Origin: VRUE01 sp963699225
Lineage (GTDB): Bacteria; Actinomycetota; Thermoleophilia; Solirubrobacterales; 70-9
Assembly: GCA_963699225.1 (NCBI GenBank)
Contig: OY969423.1
Location: forward strand, 372,001-436,000
Length of the DNA: 64,000 nucleotides
Direction of reading: 5' to 3'
Shown here one piece after another: positions 7,221 through 14,890 of this stretch; the stretch's first letter is position 1; every line of letters begins with the position of its first letter. The position numbers and the translations under genes are program-made. The notes below the pieces were generated by a model, which was not told the origin of the DNA, did no database searches, and was given only the letters and a program-made list of their open reading frames with translations.

Positions 7221-7625
7221 GTGGTCCTTCCGGATACTTCAGTCTGGGTCGACTTCGCTCGTCGCGGTGTCACCGGCAAGGCCGTGGACCTACGCGACCT
7301 CCTCGATGGCGGTGAGGTGTCCACCTGTGGTCCCGTAGCGGCGGAGCTTCTCGCCGGTGCCGAGGGCGATGTAGCCGAACGGATCTCGGCGACGCTCGCC
7401 TCGCTGCCATGGGCCGATTTGAGTCCGGGGGCCTGGCGTGATGCCGGGGTTGCCGCGAGACGGTTGCGCAAGATAGGCCAAGCCGCGCCGCTCACCGACT
7501 TGGCGATTGCCGTCGCCGCCGCCCATGCCGGCCACGTCTTGTGGAGTTTCGATGCCGACTTCAAGCGAATTCAGCCAGTGATCGACGACTTGGTCCTCTA
7601 CGACGTTGCCGAGGAGGGCGGATGA
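7221..7625 (+). CDS. VapC-family PIN-domain toxin (ribonuclease)
   Basis: A 134-residue PIN-domain protein. The acidic active-site residues are in place: Asp in PDTSVWVDF near the N-terminus, Glu in PVAAELLAG, and Asp residues in TDLAIAVAAA and WSFDADF near the C-terminus, which together coordinate Mg2+ or Mn2+ for RNA cleavage. The GTG at 7221 is one base after the antitoxin stop, so expression is coupled. The 3' end overlaps the following yjbQ gene in an ATGA, putting an unrelated gene in the same transcription unit. Confidence 0.85.
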   Translation: MVLPDTSVWVDFARRGVTGKAVDLRDLLDGGEVSTCGPVAAELLAGAEGDVAERISATLASLPWADLSPGAWRDAGVAARRLRKIGQAAPLTDLAIAVAAAHAGHVLWSFDADFKRIQPVIDDLVLYDVAEEGG

Positions 7626-8083
7626 AAACCCACACCACCTACATGACCTTCAACACGACCCAGCGGCGAGAGCTGATCCGCATCACCGGGGAGGTGCAGG
7701 CGGCAGTAGACGAGGCCGGTATCGCGGAGGGGATGGTCCTGGTCTCGGCGATGCACATCACCGCCGGCGTCTGGGTCAACGACGACGAGCCGGGACTGCA
7801 CGAGGACGTGCTCGAATGGCTCGACAAGGTGGCGCCGCCGAGCTGGAAGCCGGCCTCGAACGAGGTTGCCGCCGAACTGCTGCCCGACGAGGGTGACTAC
7901 CGCCACCATCGCGGCGGCGAGGACAACGGCGACGCTCACCTGAAGAACCTGCTGGTCCACCATCAGGCGATCGTGCCGGTGACTGCAGGCCGGCTCGACC
8001 TTGGCCCCTGGCAGCAGGTCTTCTACTGCGAGTTCGACGGTGGCCGTTCCAAGCGCCTCGTGATCAAGGCGATGGGTGAGTAA
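7622..8083 (+). CDS. yjbQ: YjbQ/UPF0047 family protein
   Basis: A 153-residue member of the UPF0047/YjbQ family, often annotated as a secondary thiamine-phosphate synthase. Family features are visible: GMVLVSAMHITAGVWVND near residues 37-54, a conserved His-rich region DGDYRHHRGGEDNGDAHL-like in the centre (residues about 95-113), and the C-terminal strand GPWQQVFYCEFDG. The conserved His and Asp or Glu residues probably form a metal site. The ATG overlaps the vapC stop in an ATGA, so it is translated with the toxin-antitoxin operon. Confidence 0.85.
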   Translation: MKTHTTYMTFNTTQRRELIRITGEVQAAVDEAGIAEGMVLVSAMHITAGVWVNDDEPGLHEDVLEWLDKVAPPSWKPASNEVAAELLPDEGDYRHHRGGEDNGDAHLKNLLVHHQAIVPVTAGRLDLGPWQQVFYCEFDGGRSKRLVIKAMGE

Positions 8084-8090
8084 GAAGTAC

Positions 8091-8116
8091 CTTACGTAAG
8101 AATCTGCTTAAATAAG
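8091..8116. promoter_or_regulatory. Tandem palindromes before the ArsR-type gene (candidate operator)
   Basis: CTTACGTAAG (8091-8100, a perfect palindrome) and CTTAAATAAG (8107-8116, same CTTA...TAAG ends) lie one after the other, centres 16 bases apart, just before the GTG of the regulator at 8122. ArsR-SmtB proteins bind AT-rich inverted repeats overlapping their own promoter, so these are the likely operator; the second site could also include the -10 region. The site starts only eight bases after the yjbQ stop and so separates the two transcription units. Confidence 0.5.
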
Positions 8117-8121
8117 ACCCG

Positions 8122-8517
8122 GTGAAGACCGGAGCGGCAGATGAAATGGACCTGGTGGCGCGAGCCCTCGCCGCGCCGCGGCGGCGCGAGATCCTCACCC
8201 TGGTTCGCGATGATGAGCTCAGTGCCGGTGAGATCGCCTCACGCTTCGATGTGTCTCGGCCCGCGATTTCTCAGCATCTCACCGCACTGCGCGAGGCCGG
8301 ATTGCTCAGCGAGCGGCGCGATGGGACGCGCCGCCTCTACCGGGCCCAGCCGGAGGCGCTGGCGGGCCTACGCGACTTCTTGAACCAGTTCTGGACCGAT
8401 CGTCTCGAGCGGCTGAAGCTCGCCGCCGAGCTGGAGCAGCAGAGGAGGAACAAGCGTGGCAAGCCCAAAGACGGACACCGCGGCCGAGGTCGAGATTCGA
8501 ATCGCGGCAAGTCCTGA
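8122..8517 (+). CDS. ArsR-family transcriptional regulator
   Basis: A 131-residue winged helix-turn-helix protein. Residues about 8-85 show the ArsR core: LAAPRRREILTLV, then LSAGEIASRFDVSRPAISQHLTALREAGLL (recognition helix) and the wing RRDGTRRLYRAQ. No metal-binding CVC motif is present, which fits the subgroup that controls AHSA1/SRPBCC genes. The basic C-terminal tail is unusual and is encoded by the region that overlaps the downstream gene. The downstream AHSA1 gene begins inside this gene (62-base overlap), so the two are one operon. Confidence 0.88.
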   Translation: MKTGAADEMDLVARALAAPRRREILTLVRDDELSAGEIASRFDVSRPAISQHLTALREAGLLSERRDGTRRLYRAQPEALAGLRDFLNQFWTDRLERLKLAAELEQQRRNKRGKPKDGHRGRGRDSNRGKS

Positions 8518-8932
8518 GACCGTTTTCGACTTCTTCACCGACCCCGACAAGATGATCCAGTGGATGGGTCGCTCAGCCGAGCTGGACCCACGGGCCGGCG
8601 GCACGCTGCGCTGCGACATCAACGGGCGCGATATCGCCCGCGGCGAGTACGTCGCGATCGAACGTCCCGACCGACTCGTCTTCACCTGGGGCTGGGAGGG
8701 CGAGGAGCCGACCGTTGCCCCGGGCGGCAGCACGGTCGAGGTCCTGCTCGCCCGCGACGGCGAGGGAACGCGGCTGCGGCTGATCCACAGCGATCTGCCG
8801 AGTGCCGAGTCGGCAGAGCGCCACAGTCACGGCTGGACCCACTACGCCGAGCGCCTCAGCGTCGTCGCCACGGGCGCCGATCCCGGCGCCGACCCCTGGC
8901 AGGACGCCGACGCCGTTGACGTCGGCGACTGA
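8456..8932 (+). CDS. SRPBCC / AHSA1-like protein
   Basis: A 158-residue START-like (SRPBCC superfamily, AHSA1 branch) protein. The pattern is standard: VEIRIAASPETVFDFFTDPDKMIQWMG at the start, AGGTLRCDI, RPDRLVFTWGWEG in the middle and GWTHYAERL near the C-terminal helix. The fold has a hydrophobic cavity for a small ligand; the ligand is unknown. The GTG start lies 62 bases inside the ArsR gene, a very common ArsR-AHSA1 pairing in actinobacteria where the regulator controls the binding protein. Confidence 0.85.
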   Translation: MASPKTDTAAEVEIRIAASPETVFDFFTDPDKMIQWMGRSAELDPRAGGTLRCDINGRDIARGEYVAIERPDRLVFTWGWEGEEPTVAPGGSTVEVLLARDGEGTRLRLIHSDLPSAESAERHSHGWTHYAERLSVVATGADPGADPWQDADAVDVGD

Positions 8933-8967
8933 GACTTTGAAAAGCGACACCGAGGAGGCAGTGACAG

Positions 8968-9324
8968 ATGGGTAATCCAACGATGTGGTTCGAAGTTGCC
9001 GGCAAGGACCAGCAGGCGCTGAAGGGCTTCTACTCGCAGCTGTTCGACTGGCAGATCACCGATATGGAGGCGATGCCGAGCTACTCGATGATCGACACCG
9101 GCGGCGAGGAGGGCATCCCCGGTGGCATCGGCGCGACGCAGAACGGCGATAGCGGCCACGTGACCTTCTACGTCCGGGTCGACGACATCGACGCCTCGCT
9201 GGCGAAGGCCGAGTCGCTCGGCGGCACGAAGGTGATGGGACCGATGGACATTCCCAGCGGGCAGATCGCCCTCTTCACCGATCCCGAGGGACACCAGATT
9301 GGCCTGATGACGCAGGCCGGCTGA
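8968..9324 (+). CDS. VOC-family (glyoxalase/bleomycin-resistance fold) protein
   Basis: A 118-residue vicinal-oxygen-chelate protein with two beta-alpha-beta-beta-beta halves: MWFEVAGKDQQALKGFYSQLFDW in the first and VTFYVRVDDIDASLAKAESLGG, GQIALFTDPEGHQIGLM in the second. Metal ligands expected in this fold are only partly kept, so it may bind a ligand without being a classical glyoxalase. The ATG has a strong GAGGAGG site about ten bases upstream. It follows the ArsR-AHSA1 pair by 35 bases and is probably the third gene of that operon. Confidence 0.82.
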   Translation: MGNPTMWFEVAGKDQQALKGFYSQLFDWQITDMEAMPSYSMIDTGGEEGIPGGIGATQNGDSGHVTFYVRVDDIDASLAKAESLGGTKVMGPMDIPSGQIALFTDPEGHQIGLMTQAG

Positions 9325-9335
9325 GCGGGTCGCGA

Positions 9336-10079
9336 TTAGGAGGGTGGCGTCGAGCGCAGCTTGACGCCACCACCCTTTTCGCGAATCAGGTCGACGGTGA
9401 GCAGCACCGCCGCCACCGCGTAGAACGGGGTGAAGGCGATGTTCGAGAGCACGTCGGCGAGCCACTCGCAGATGAATTCGCTGCCGACGATCCCGTGGGT
9501 GGCCTCGGTGGCGAGATTGGTCAGAGCGTCACCGGCGAGCTCGATCGGGATCAAGACGAGGGCGACGATCCAGAATTTGTGCCGCACCAGTTCAACACTG
9601 CGCCGGAAGGCGGCGCGGATGCCCCGGTGCTCGATCTCGACCACCGGTGCGGTCAGCCCGAGCCAGACGAAGACGAGGACGCCGGGGAAGAAGAAGAGGA
9701 TGAGCCCGACGGCGACGCCGAAGCCGTAGAGCAGGTCGATCGCAATCAGCGGGCCGTACTTGACCATCCTGGCGATTTCGCGCAGGGACGGCGCTTGTCC
9801 GTCGTGGGGGTGGGTGAGCAGGATCGAGACCGCGCCGGTGTAGAAAACCTCGCCGACCAAGCCGGTGGCGGCGAGCGCGAGCACGGCGCCGAGAATCGCG
9901 AGCAGGTGCAGTCCGCCGCCGAGGTCGAACGAGCCGACGTGGGCTTCGAGCGTCAGCGCGTGGATAGCGCCCAGCGGCACGAAGACGACGAAGGCAAGCA
10001 GCAGCAGCGATGGGGCCCAGCGCCAGTAGGTGCGCCCGATCCGGGCGTAGATCGAGAGCAGGTTGCGGGAGCGGCGCAC
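9336..10079 (-). CDS. YciC-like polytopic membrane protein
   Basis: A 247-residue membrane protein with about six hydrophobic helices. The arrangement resembles the glycerophosphodiester-phosphodiesterase membrane domain or YciC-type proteins: a cytoplasmic SLREIARMVKYGPLIAIDLL segment, then helices, then VVEIEHRGIRAAFRRSVELVRHKFW before the last three helices. No catalytic domain is attached. The start is a GTG at 10079. It converges with the VOC gene 11 bases away and follows a zinc-binding protein gene on the same strand one base downstream. Confidence 0.6.
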   Translation of the reverse strand: MRRSRNLLSIYARIGRTYWRWAPSLLLLAFVVFVPLGAIHALTLEAHVGSFDLGGGLHLLAILGAVLALAATGLVGEVFYTGAVSILLTHPHDGQAPSLREIARMVKYGPLIAIDLLYGFGVAVGLILFFFPGVLVFVWLGLTAPVVEIEHRGIRAAFRRSVELVRHKFWIVALVLIPIELAGDALTNLATEATHGIVGSEFICEWLADVLSNIAFTPFYAVAAVLLTVDLIREKGGGVKLRSTPPS

Positions 10080-10080
10080 G

Positions 10081-10413
10081 TCAGCGATGACGCCGGCGGC
10101 CAGAGGGGTACTTGCCGCGCCGCTGGAGCTTCGACTGCGCCGACTCGGAGGTCGGCACCCGCCGCACGTCGCTGAGCTCGCCGATCAGCAGTTCTTCGGC
10201 GCAGCGCCGGTGCCAGTGGTGGTGTTCGGTGCCGCCGAGGCGGAAGACGTACTGGACGACGACGTGCTCGCTGCCGATCTCGATCTCACCGTGGCAGGCG
10301 GGGCAGCGGTAGAGCTTGCGTGAGATGCCGCGGATCAGCCACGCCTCATCGCCCTCTTCGGTGATGCCGCGCAGGCTCCAGCGTTTGTCCGGCAACCCCG
10401 AGAGGTCGGCCAC
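10081..10413 (-). CDS. Small zinc-binding protein of an actinobacterial conserved family
   Basis: A 110-residue protein with a probable zinc site built from YRCPACHGEI (CxxC, residues about 35-40) and HHHWHRRCAEELL (His/Cys about 30 residues later). The layout matches a conserved actinobacterial family in which RCPGC...HWHKAC is found and which databases sometimes call ATP/GTP-binding protein without visible nucleotide motifs; I see no Walker motif here. The C-terminus is basic. It lies between two minus-strand membrane protein genes with spacings of 1 and 3 bases, so the three form one operon. Confidence 0.6.
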   Translation of the reverse strand: MADLSGLPDKRWSLRGITEEGDEAWLIRGISRKLYRCPACHGEIEIGSEHVVVQYVFRLGGTEHHHWHRRCAEELLIGELSDVRRVPTSESAQSKLQRRGKYPSGRRRHR

Positions 10414-10416
10414 GGC

Positions 10417-10812
10417 TTACTTCCTCGATAGCCAGGCGAAGCCAGCGGCCATCGCCACATTGGCGACGCCCGCGAAACGAAGACCGAGCTTGGCTCCTGG
10501 CCGGCTGACAGCGGGGGACTCGGCCCAAAGTGCATCGGTGGCGATCTCGGTGCCGCGCAGCCAGGCCAGCGCCCACCAGTCGCGCTGCTCGCCGCGGAGC
10601 TCGGCGGTCGCGTGGGCGGCGGCAAAGGTGAGCCAGATCGGCGCGCAGCGGCGAAAGAGGTGTTCTGCATCGGGCGAGGGGTGCTCGTGACCGAGCAACC
10701 GCAGCGTCGCGGCGGGAGCGAGGAGGGCGCCGCCGCCGAGGGCGAGATCGAAGGCGATCATGTTGCGGTTGGTGAGGCGCAGCGCCTGCTCGAGTGTCAT
10801 CGCAGAACCCAT
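10417..10812 (-). CDS. Small membrane protein of unknown function
   Basis: A 131-residue protein with about three to four hydrophobic segments (around residues 18-40, 55-72, 108-130). No family is recognised. It is probably the first gene of a three-gene minus-strand operon with the zinc-binding protein and the YciC-like protein. ATG at 10812 or 10800 (MTLEQALRL) may be used. Its start region is close to the divergent RpiR-type regulator, so their promoters must share about 50 bases. Confidence 0.5.
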   Translation of the reverse strand: MGSAMTLEQALRLTNRNMIAFDLALGGGALLAPAATLRLLGHEHPSPDAEHLFRRCAPIWLTFAAAHATAELRGEQRDWWALAWLRGTEIATDALWAESPAVSRPGAKLGLRFAGVANVAMAAGFAWLSRK

Positions 10813-10862
10813 CCAACCAGATTGTCAGAAGGGAAAGCACGGGGTCCGACGAATTGGACGCC

Positions 10863-11732
10863 GTGACCAAGACTGCGACCAAGACCCCCACCAGCACTGT
10901 CCCCAGCCTCAAGAGCCTTTCTGAGTACATCCAGGAGCGCTTCGAAGAGTTCTCGCGCTCACAGAAAGACGTCGCCCGCTACATCGTCGACCACCTCGAC
11001 GAGGCAGCCTTCCTCACCGCCGAGGAGTTGGCCAGGAGAGCGAGCACCTCGTCATCGACGGTGGTGCGCTTCTCCCAGGCCCTCGGCTTCGAGGGTTACC
11101 CCGAGCTTCAGCAGGCGGCGATCGAGGAGTACCGCACGGCAGGTGCCGCGGCGGCCAGTGCGGCCAGCTCCGGCGCGCTCTTCTCCTTCGATCACTCTGA
11201 GCTGGAGGGATCGCTGGGTGCCGACTACGCCAACCTCGAGGAAACCGCGCGCAAGCTGACCCGGGAGCAGGTCGACGGCGCCGTTGCCGCCCTGGCCGAA
11301 GCCCAGCGCGTGGTGATCGTCGGGGTTGACCAGATGGCTTTCTTCGCCAGCTACCTGCGTCACACACTCAGCTTGCTCGACATCCGCGCCGAAATCGTCG
11401 CCAGTACCGGCGGTGAGTCGCTGCAGCGACTGGGCAGGATCGACGAAGAAACGCTCGTCATCATCCTCTCGTCCGGCCGCGCCCACCCACTTCTGCTGCG
11501 GGCAATGAAGCTCGCCGTACATCGCGGTGCCCGCACCCTCGCTGTTTCCGATGCCTCGATGTCAGAGGTCGGAGAGCACGCCGAGCTGACCCTTTACTAC
11601 TCATCCAACAGCCCTTCTTTTGCCCGGTCGAACACCGCGCTGATGGCCCTTGTCCAAGCTCTCGCGCACGGTCTTTACGCACGTGACGAAGACACGCACA
11701 AAGACCGAATCCGCGCTTACAAGCTGAAGTAG
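10863..11732 (+). CDS. MurR/RpiR-family transcriptional regulator
   Basis: A 289-residue regulator with an N-terminal RpiR helix-turn-helix (YIQERFEEFSRSQKDVARYIVD, then LTAEELARRASTSSSTVVRFSQALGF) and a C-terminal SIS domain (AEAQRVVIVGVDQMAFFASYL, then LVIILSSGRAHPLLLRAMKLA) that binds phosphosugars or similar ligands. I chose GTG 10863 because it gives the normal family N-terminus; an in-frame GTG at 10794 would overlap the divergent gene. The effector sugar cannot be told from the sequence. The downstream gene is pdxS, separated by a hairpin. Confidence 0.85.
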   Translation: MTKTATKTPTSTVPSLKSLSEYIQERFEEFSRSQKDVARYIVDHLDEAAFLTAEELARRASTSSSTVVRFSQALGFEGYPELQQAAIEEYRTAGAAAASAASSGALFSFDHSELEGSLGADYANLEETARKLTREQVDGAVAALAEAQRVVIVGVDQMAFFASYLRHTLSLLDIRAEIVASTGGESLQRLGRIDEETLVIILSSGRAHPLLLRAMKLAVHRGARTLAVSDASMSEVGEHAELTLYYSSNSPSFARSNTALMALVQALAHGLYARDEDTHKDRIRAYKLK

Positions 11733-11752
11733 CCCGAGATCGGGTCTCGGGC
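11732..11752 (+). terminator. Hairpin after the RpiR-type gene
   Basis: A perfect 8-base stem (GCCCGAGA with TCTCGGGC) and a 5-base loop begin at the stop codon of the regulator gene. There is no U tract, which is common for terminators in high-GC actinobacteria. It separates the regulator from pdxS. Confidence 0.5.
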
Positions 11753-11809
11753 GCGGCGGGTCCCCTGCGGCGACGGTACCCGCGGGCCGATACGTAATAT
11801 GCGGAGTAG

Positions 11810-12697
11810 ATGACCGAGCGAGCGACTTTCCGAGTCAAGACCGGCCTGGCCGAGATGCTCAAGGGCGGGGTGATCATGGATGTGGTCACGCCTGAGCAGG
11901 CACGGATTGCCGAGGATGCCGGTGCTTGCGCCGTTATGGCCCTGGAGCGGGTTCCGGCTGACATCCGTCGCGATGGCGGCGTTGCCCGCATGTCTGACCC
12001 GGCGATGATCAAGGGGATCCAGGAGGCGGTGACGATCCCGGTTATGGCCAAGGCCCGGATCGGCCACTTCGCCGAGGCCCAGGTTCTGGAATCACTGGAA
12101 GTCGACTACATCGACGAGTCCGAGGTCCTGACCCCGGCCGATGAGCGCCACCACATCGACAAGCTTGCCTTCGAGGTGCCCTTCGTCTGCGGAGCGACGA
12201 ACCTTGGTGAGGCACTGCGTCGGATCGGCGAGGGCGCGGCGATGATCCGCTCCAAGGGCGAGGCCGGCACCGGCAATGTGGTCGAGGCGGTCCGCCACAT
12301 GCGCGAAATCACTTCCGGCATCAAGCGACTGGCCCAGCTAGGCCACGAGGAGCTCGCCGGCGCCGCCAAGGAGCATCAGGCGCCGCTCGAAGTCGTCCAC
12401 GAGGTAGCGGAGCGCGGCCGCCTGCCAGTGCCGCTCTTCTGCGCCGGCGGCATCGCGACGCCGGCTGACGCGGCGCTGATGATGCAACTCGGCGCCGAGG
12501 GCAACTTCGTCGGCTCAGGGATCTTCAAGAGCGACGACCCGGAGCGGCGGGCGAAGGCGATCGTCGAGGCGACGACGCACTTCAATGACCCCGAGCGGGT
12601 GGCGGCGGCGTCGATCGGGCTCGGCAGCGCGATGCCCGGGCTCGAGATCGCCGACCTCGCCGCCGCCGATGCGCTCCTCCAAGACCGCGGTGCCTGA
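11810..12697 (+). CDS. pdxS: Pyridoxal 5'-phosphate synthase subunit PdxS
   Basis: A 295-residue TIM-barrel synthase that builds PLP from ribose 5-phosphate, glyceraldehyde 3-phosphate and ammonia supplied by PdxT. Characteristic blocks are present: KGGVIMDVVTPEQARIAEDAGA, MALERVPADIRRDGGVARM, IPVMAKARIGHFAEAQ with the catalytic Lys, YIDESEVLTPAD and the late VGSGIFKSDDPERRA. Length and order match the family. It overlaps the start of pdxT, and PdxS dodecamers carry PdxT on their surface. The ATG is at 11810. Confidence 0.97.
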   Translation: MTERATFRVKTGLAEMLKGGVIMDVVTPEQARIAEDAGACAVMALERVPADIRRDGGVARMSDPAMIKGIQEAVTIPVMAKARIGHFAEAQVLESLEVDYIDESEVLTPADERHHIDKLAFEVPFVCGATNLGEALRRIGEGAAMIRSKGEAGTGNVVEAVRHMREITSGIKRLAQLGHEELAGAAKEHQAPLEVVHEVAERGRLPVPLFCAGGIATPADAALMMQLGAEGNFVGSGIFKSDDPERRAKAIVEATTHFNDPERVAAASIGLGSAMPGLEIADLAAADALLQDRGA

Positions 12698-13286
12698 GCT
12701 GCGCCTCGGCGTGCTCGCCATCCAGGGAGGCTTCGAAGCGCACCTAGAAGTGCTGCGCGAACTGGGCGCGGAGGTCGCCGAAGTACGCCTTCCCGCCGAC
12801 CTGGAGGGCCTTGACGGGCTGGTGATCCCCGGCGGCGAGAGCACGACGATCTCGATGGGAATCTCTTCGGCCGGCCTCGAGGAGCCGATCCGCGACCTGC
12901 GCGATGGCGGCGGAACGATCTTCGGCACCTGCGCCGGGATGATCGTCAGCGACCGCGAGCACCTCGGCCTGATCGACGCCAGCGCCGCCCGCAACGCCTT
13001 CGGCCGCCAGCTGCAGAGCTTCGAGGCCGACCTCGAGGTCGAGGGGATCGGCGAGGAGCCCCTGCGCGCCGTCTTCATCCGCGCGCCCTGGATCGAGCGC
13101 TGCGGTGAGGGCGTCGAGGTGCTGGCCTCCTACGAGGGCCACCCGGTGGCGATTCGGGAGGGCGGAGTGCTCGCCTGCGCCTTTCACCCCGAGCTGACCG
13201 ACGATTCGCGGATGCACGCACTTTTCATGGCCATGACTACAAGCGCCCGCGAACGCGAGCGGGCGCACGAGGAGGCGGAGACGTGA
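12690..13286 (+). CDS. pdxT: Pyridoxal 5'-phosphate synthase glutaminase subunit PdxT
   Basis: A 198-residue class I glutamine amidotransferase that releases ammonia for PdxS. Motifs: LRLGVLAIQGGFEAHLEVL at the start, GLVIPGGESTTISMG, the nucleophile Cys in GTCAGMI and the His/Glu pair in CAFHPELTDD. I chose GTG 12690 because it places the start next to the family N-terminus and overlaps the pdxS stop by eight bases; ATG 12669 would add seven residues. The stop overlaps the next gene's GTG. Confidence 0.95.
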   Translation: MPELRLGVLAIQGGFEAHLEVLRELGAEVAEVRLPADLEGLDGLVIPGGESTTISMGISSAGLEEPIRDLRDGGGTIFGTCAGMIVSDREHLGLIDASAARNAFGRQLQSFEADLEVEGIGEEPLRAVFIRAPWIERCGEGVEVLASYEGHPVAIREGGVLACAFHPELTDDSRMHALFMAMTTSARERERAHEEAET

Positions 13287-14386
13287 GAGACCCCAGAGCG
13301 GAGAACCTGGCGAAGATCCTGGTCGGTTACTCGACCAAGGTGAAAGCGGGTGAGGTGGTCTCGATCGATGGTGAGGTCGGCGCCGAGCCCCTGCTGCGGG
13401 CGATCTACGAAGAGGTGCTGAAGGCCGGCGCCCATCCGATCCTCAACGTCGGCCTCGACGGGCTGGCCGCGATCTACTACGAGAACGCCAGCGACGAGCA
13501 GCTGGAGTGGGTCTCGCCGCTGATGGAGTGGACGGTCGACAACGCCGACGTGCGGATCGGCGTTGGCGCCAGCGCCAACACGCGCGAACTCTCGAAAATC
13601 CCGCCGGAGCGCCAGACCCGCCGCCAGACCGCGACCGGCCCGGTGCTGAACCGGATGATGGAGCGCAGCGCCGCCGGCGATTTCCGCTGGTGCTACACGC
13701 TCTTCCCGACCAACGCCTACGCCTCGGAGGCGGAGATGAGCCTCGCCGCCTACGAGGACTTCTACTTCGGCGCCTGCCTCGCCAACGACCCGGATCCGCT
13801 TACGGCCTGGAAGCGGGCCTCGGCCGAGTGCGAACGACTGGCCGACTGGATCCAGGGGCACGAGGAGGTGCGGATCACCGCGCCCGGCACCGATATCAAG
13901 CTCGGCATTGCCGAGCGCACCTTCATTCCCTGCGTCGGCGACCACAACATGCCCGACGGCGAGTTCTTCACCGGCCCGGTCGAGGACTCGGTCGAGGGCG
14001 AGGTGACCTTCCACCTGCCGGCGGTGATCGCCGGCCGCGAGGTCTCCGGAGTGCGGCTGCGCTTCGAGGCCGGCAAGGTCGTCGATGCCAGTGCCGAGCG
14101 CGGCGAGGAGTTCCTAATCCAGCTGCTCGACACCGACGAGGGTGCCCGCCGGCTTGGCGAGCTCGGCATCGGCACCAACTACGCGATCGATCGCGGCACG
14201 CTCGAGGTCCTGCTCGACGAGAAGATCGGCGGCACCGTCCACATGGCGGTCGGCAAGTCCTATCCGGAGTCGGGCGGCGTCAACGACTCCGCCGTCCACA
14301 CTGACCTGGTCTGCGACCTGCGCCTCGGCGGCAAGCTCGAAGTCGACGGGATCGTGATGCAGGAAGACGGCAAGTTCATCGTCTGA
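13283..14386 (+). CDS. M29-family aminopeptidase
   Basis: A 367-residue thermophilic-type metallo-aminopeptidase (family M29, aminopeptidase T/AmpS-like) that trims N-terminal residues from peptides with a dinuclear metal centre. Recognisable parts: the start ENLAKILVGYSTKVKAGEVV, MEWTVDNADVRIGVGAS, GDHNMPDGEFFTGPVEDS with a metal Glu, and VHMAVGKSYPESGG plus HTDLVCDLR near the C-terminus with the remaining ligands. The GTG start overlaps the pdxT stop (GTGA), so it is the third gene of the pdxST operon, though a functional link with PLP synthesis is not established. Confidence 0.9.
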   Translation: MRDPRAENLAKILVGYSTKVKAGEVVSIDGEVGAEPLLRAIYEEVLKAGAHPILNVGLDGLAAIYYENASDEQLEWVSPLMEWTVDNADVRIGVGASANTRELSKIPPERQTRRQTATGPVLNRMMERSAAGDFRWCYTLFPTNAYASEAEMSLAAYEDFYFGACLANDPDPLTAWKRASAECERLADWIQGHEEVRITAPGTDIKLGIAERTFIPCVGDHNMPDGEFFTGPVEDSVEGEVTFHLPAVIAGREVSGVRLRFEAGKVVDASAERGEEFLIQLLDTDEGARRLGELGIGTNYAIDRGTLEVLLDEKIGGTVHMAVGKSYPESGGVNDSAVHTDLVCDLRLGGKLEVDGIVMQEDGKFIV

Positions 14387-14431
14387 CGCCCCGGCCCGCC
14401 ACCCGCGGGAGGAGCGTCCAGGACGACGTAG

Positions 14432-14878
14432 CTACTGGTTCGGGATCGGCGAACCGGCGAGGAGGAAGAACCAGACCGTGAGGGTCGCGCCTGCCAATAG
14501 AACCGAGCCCATTAGGACTGCCTCGACGACGGTGGTGCCGCCGGTCTGGGGGGAGGAGTCGCGCATGCTTTTTAGCCAGGCGGAGCGCATCGGCGTGAGT
14601 TGGTTGGTGCCGGTGACCTGGATATAGAGGCGGTTGAGGCGGCCGATCAGCCAGGCGACGATGAGCACGGAAATGACGATGCCGGCGGCGACTACGAAGT
14701 AGGGCCCCGAGCTGGGGAACTGGGTGTGGGAGACCTTCGAGCCGATGTAGAGCCAGCCCAGCGGGATCGCGGTCCAGATAGAGAGCGCGACCAGCAACAT
14801 CGCGACGAAGATCAGGCTCGCGGCCAGCCCTTTGGCCACTCCACCTCTGTGTGACTCGGTGACCATTTCCACACTCAT
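14432..14878 (-). CDS. Small membrane protein of unknown function
   Basis: A 148-residue protein with three hydrophobic helices (about residues 17-42, 54-75 and 115-140) and a short soluble loop between the second and third. The ATG at 14878 gives a normal cytoplasmic N-terminus; a second Met follows at residue 5. The gene is divergent from yebC with only 12 bases between starts, so the two promoters must overlap or be leaderless. It converges with the M29 gene. No family recognised. Confidence 0.5.
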   Translation of the reverse strand: MSVEMVTESHRGGVAKGLAASLIFVAMLLVALSIWTAIPLGWLYIGSKVSHTQFPSSGPYFVVAAGIVISVLIVAWLIGRLNRLYIQVTGTNQLTPMRSAWLKSMRDSSPQTGGTTVVEAVLMGSVLLAGATLTVWFFLLAGSPIPNQ

Positions 14879-14890
14879 ACAATGCCAGCT

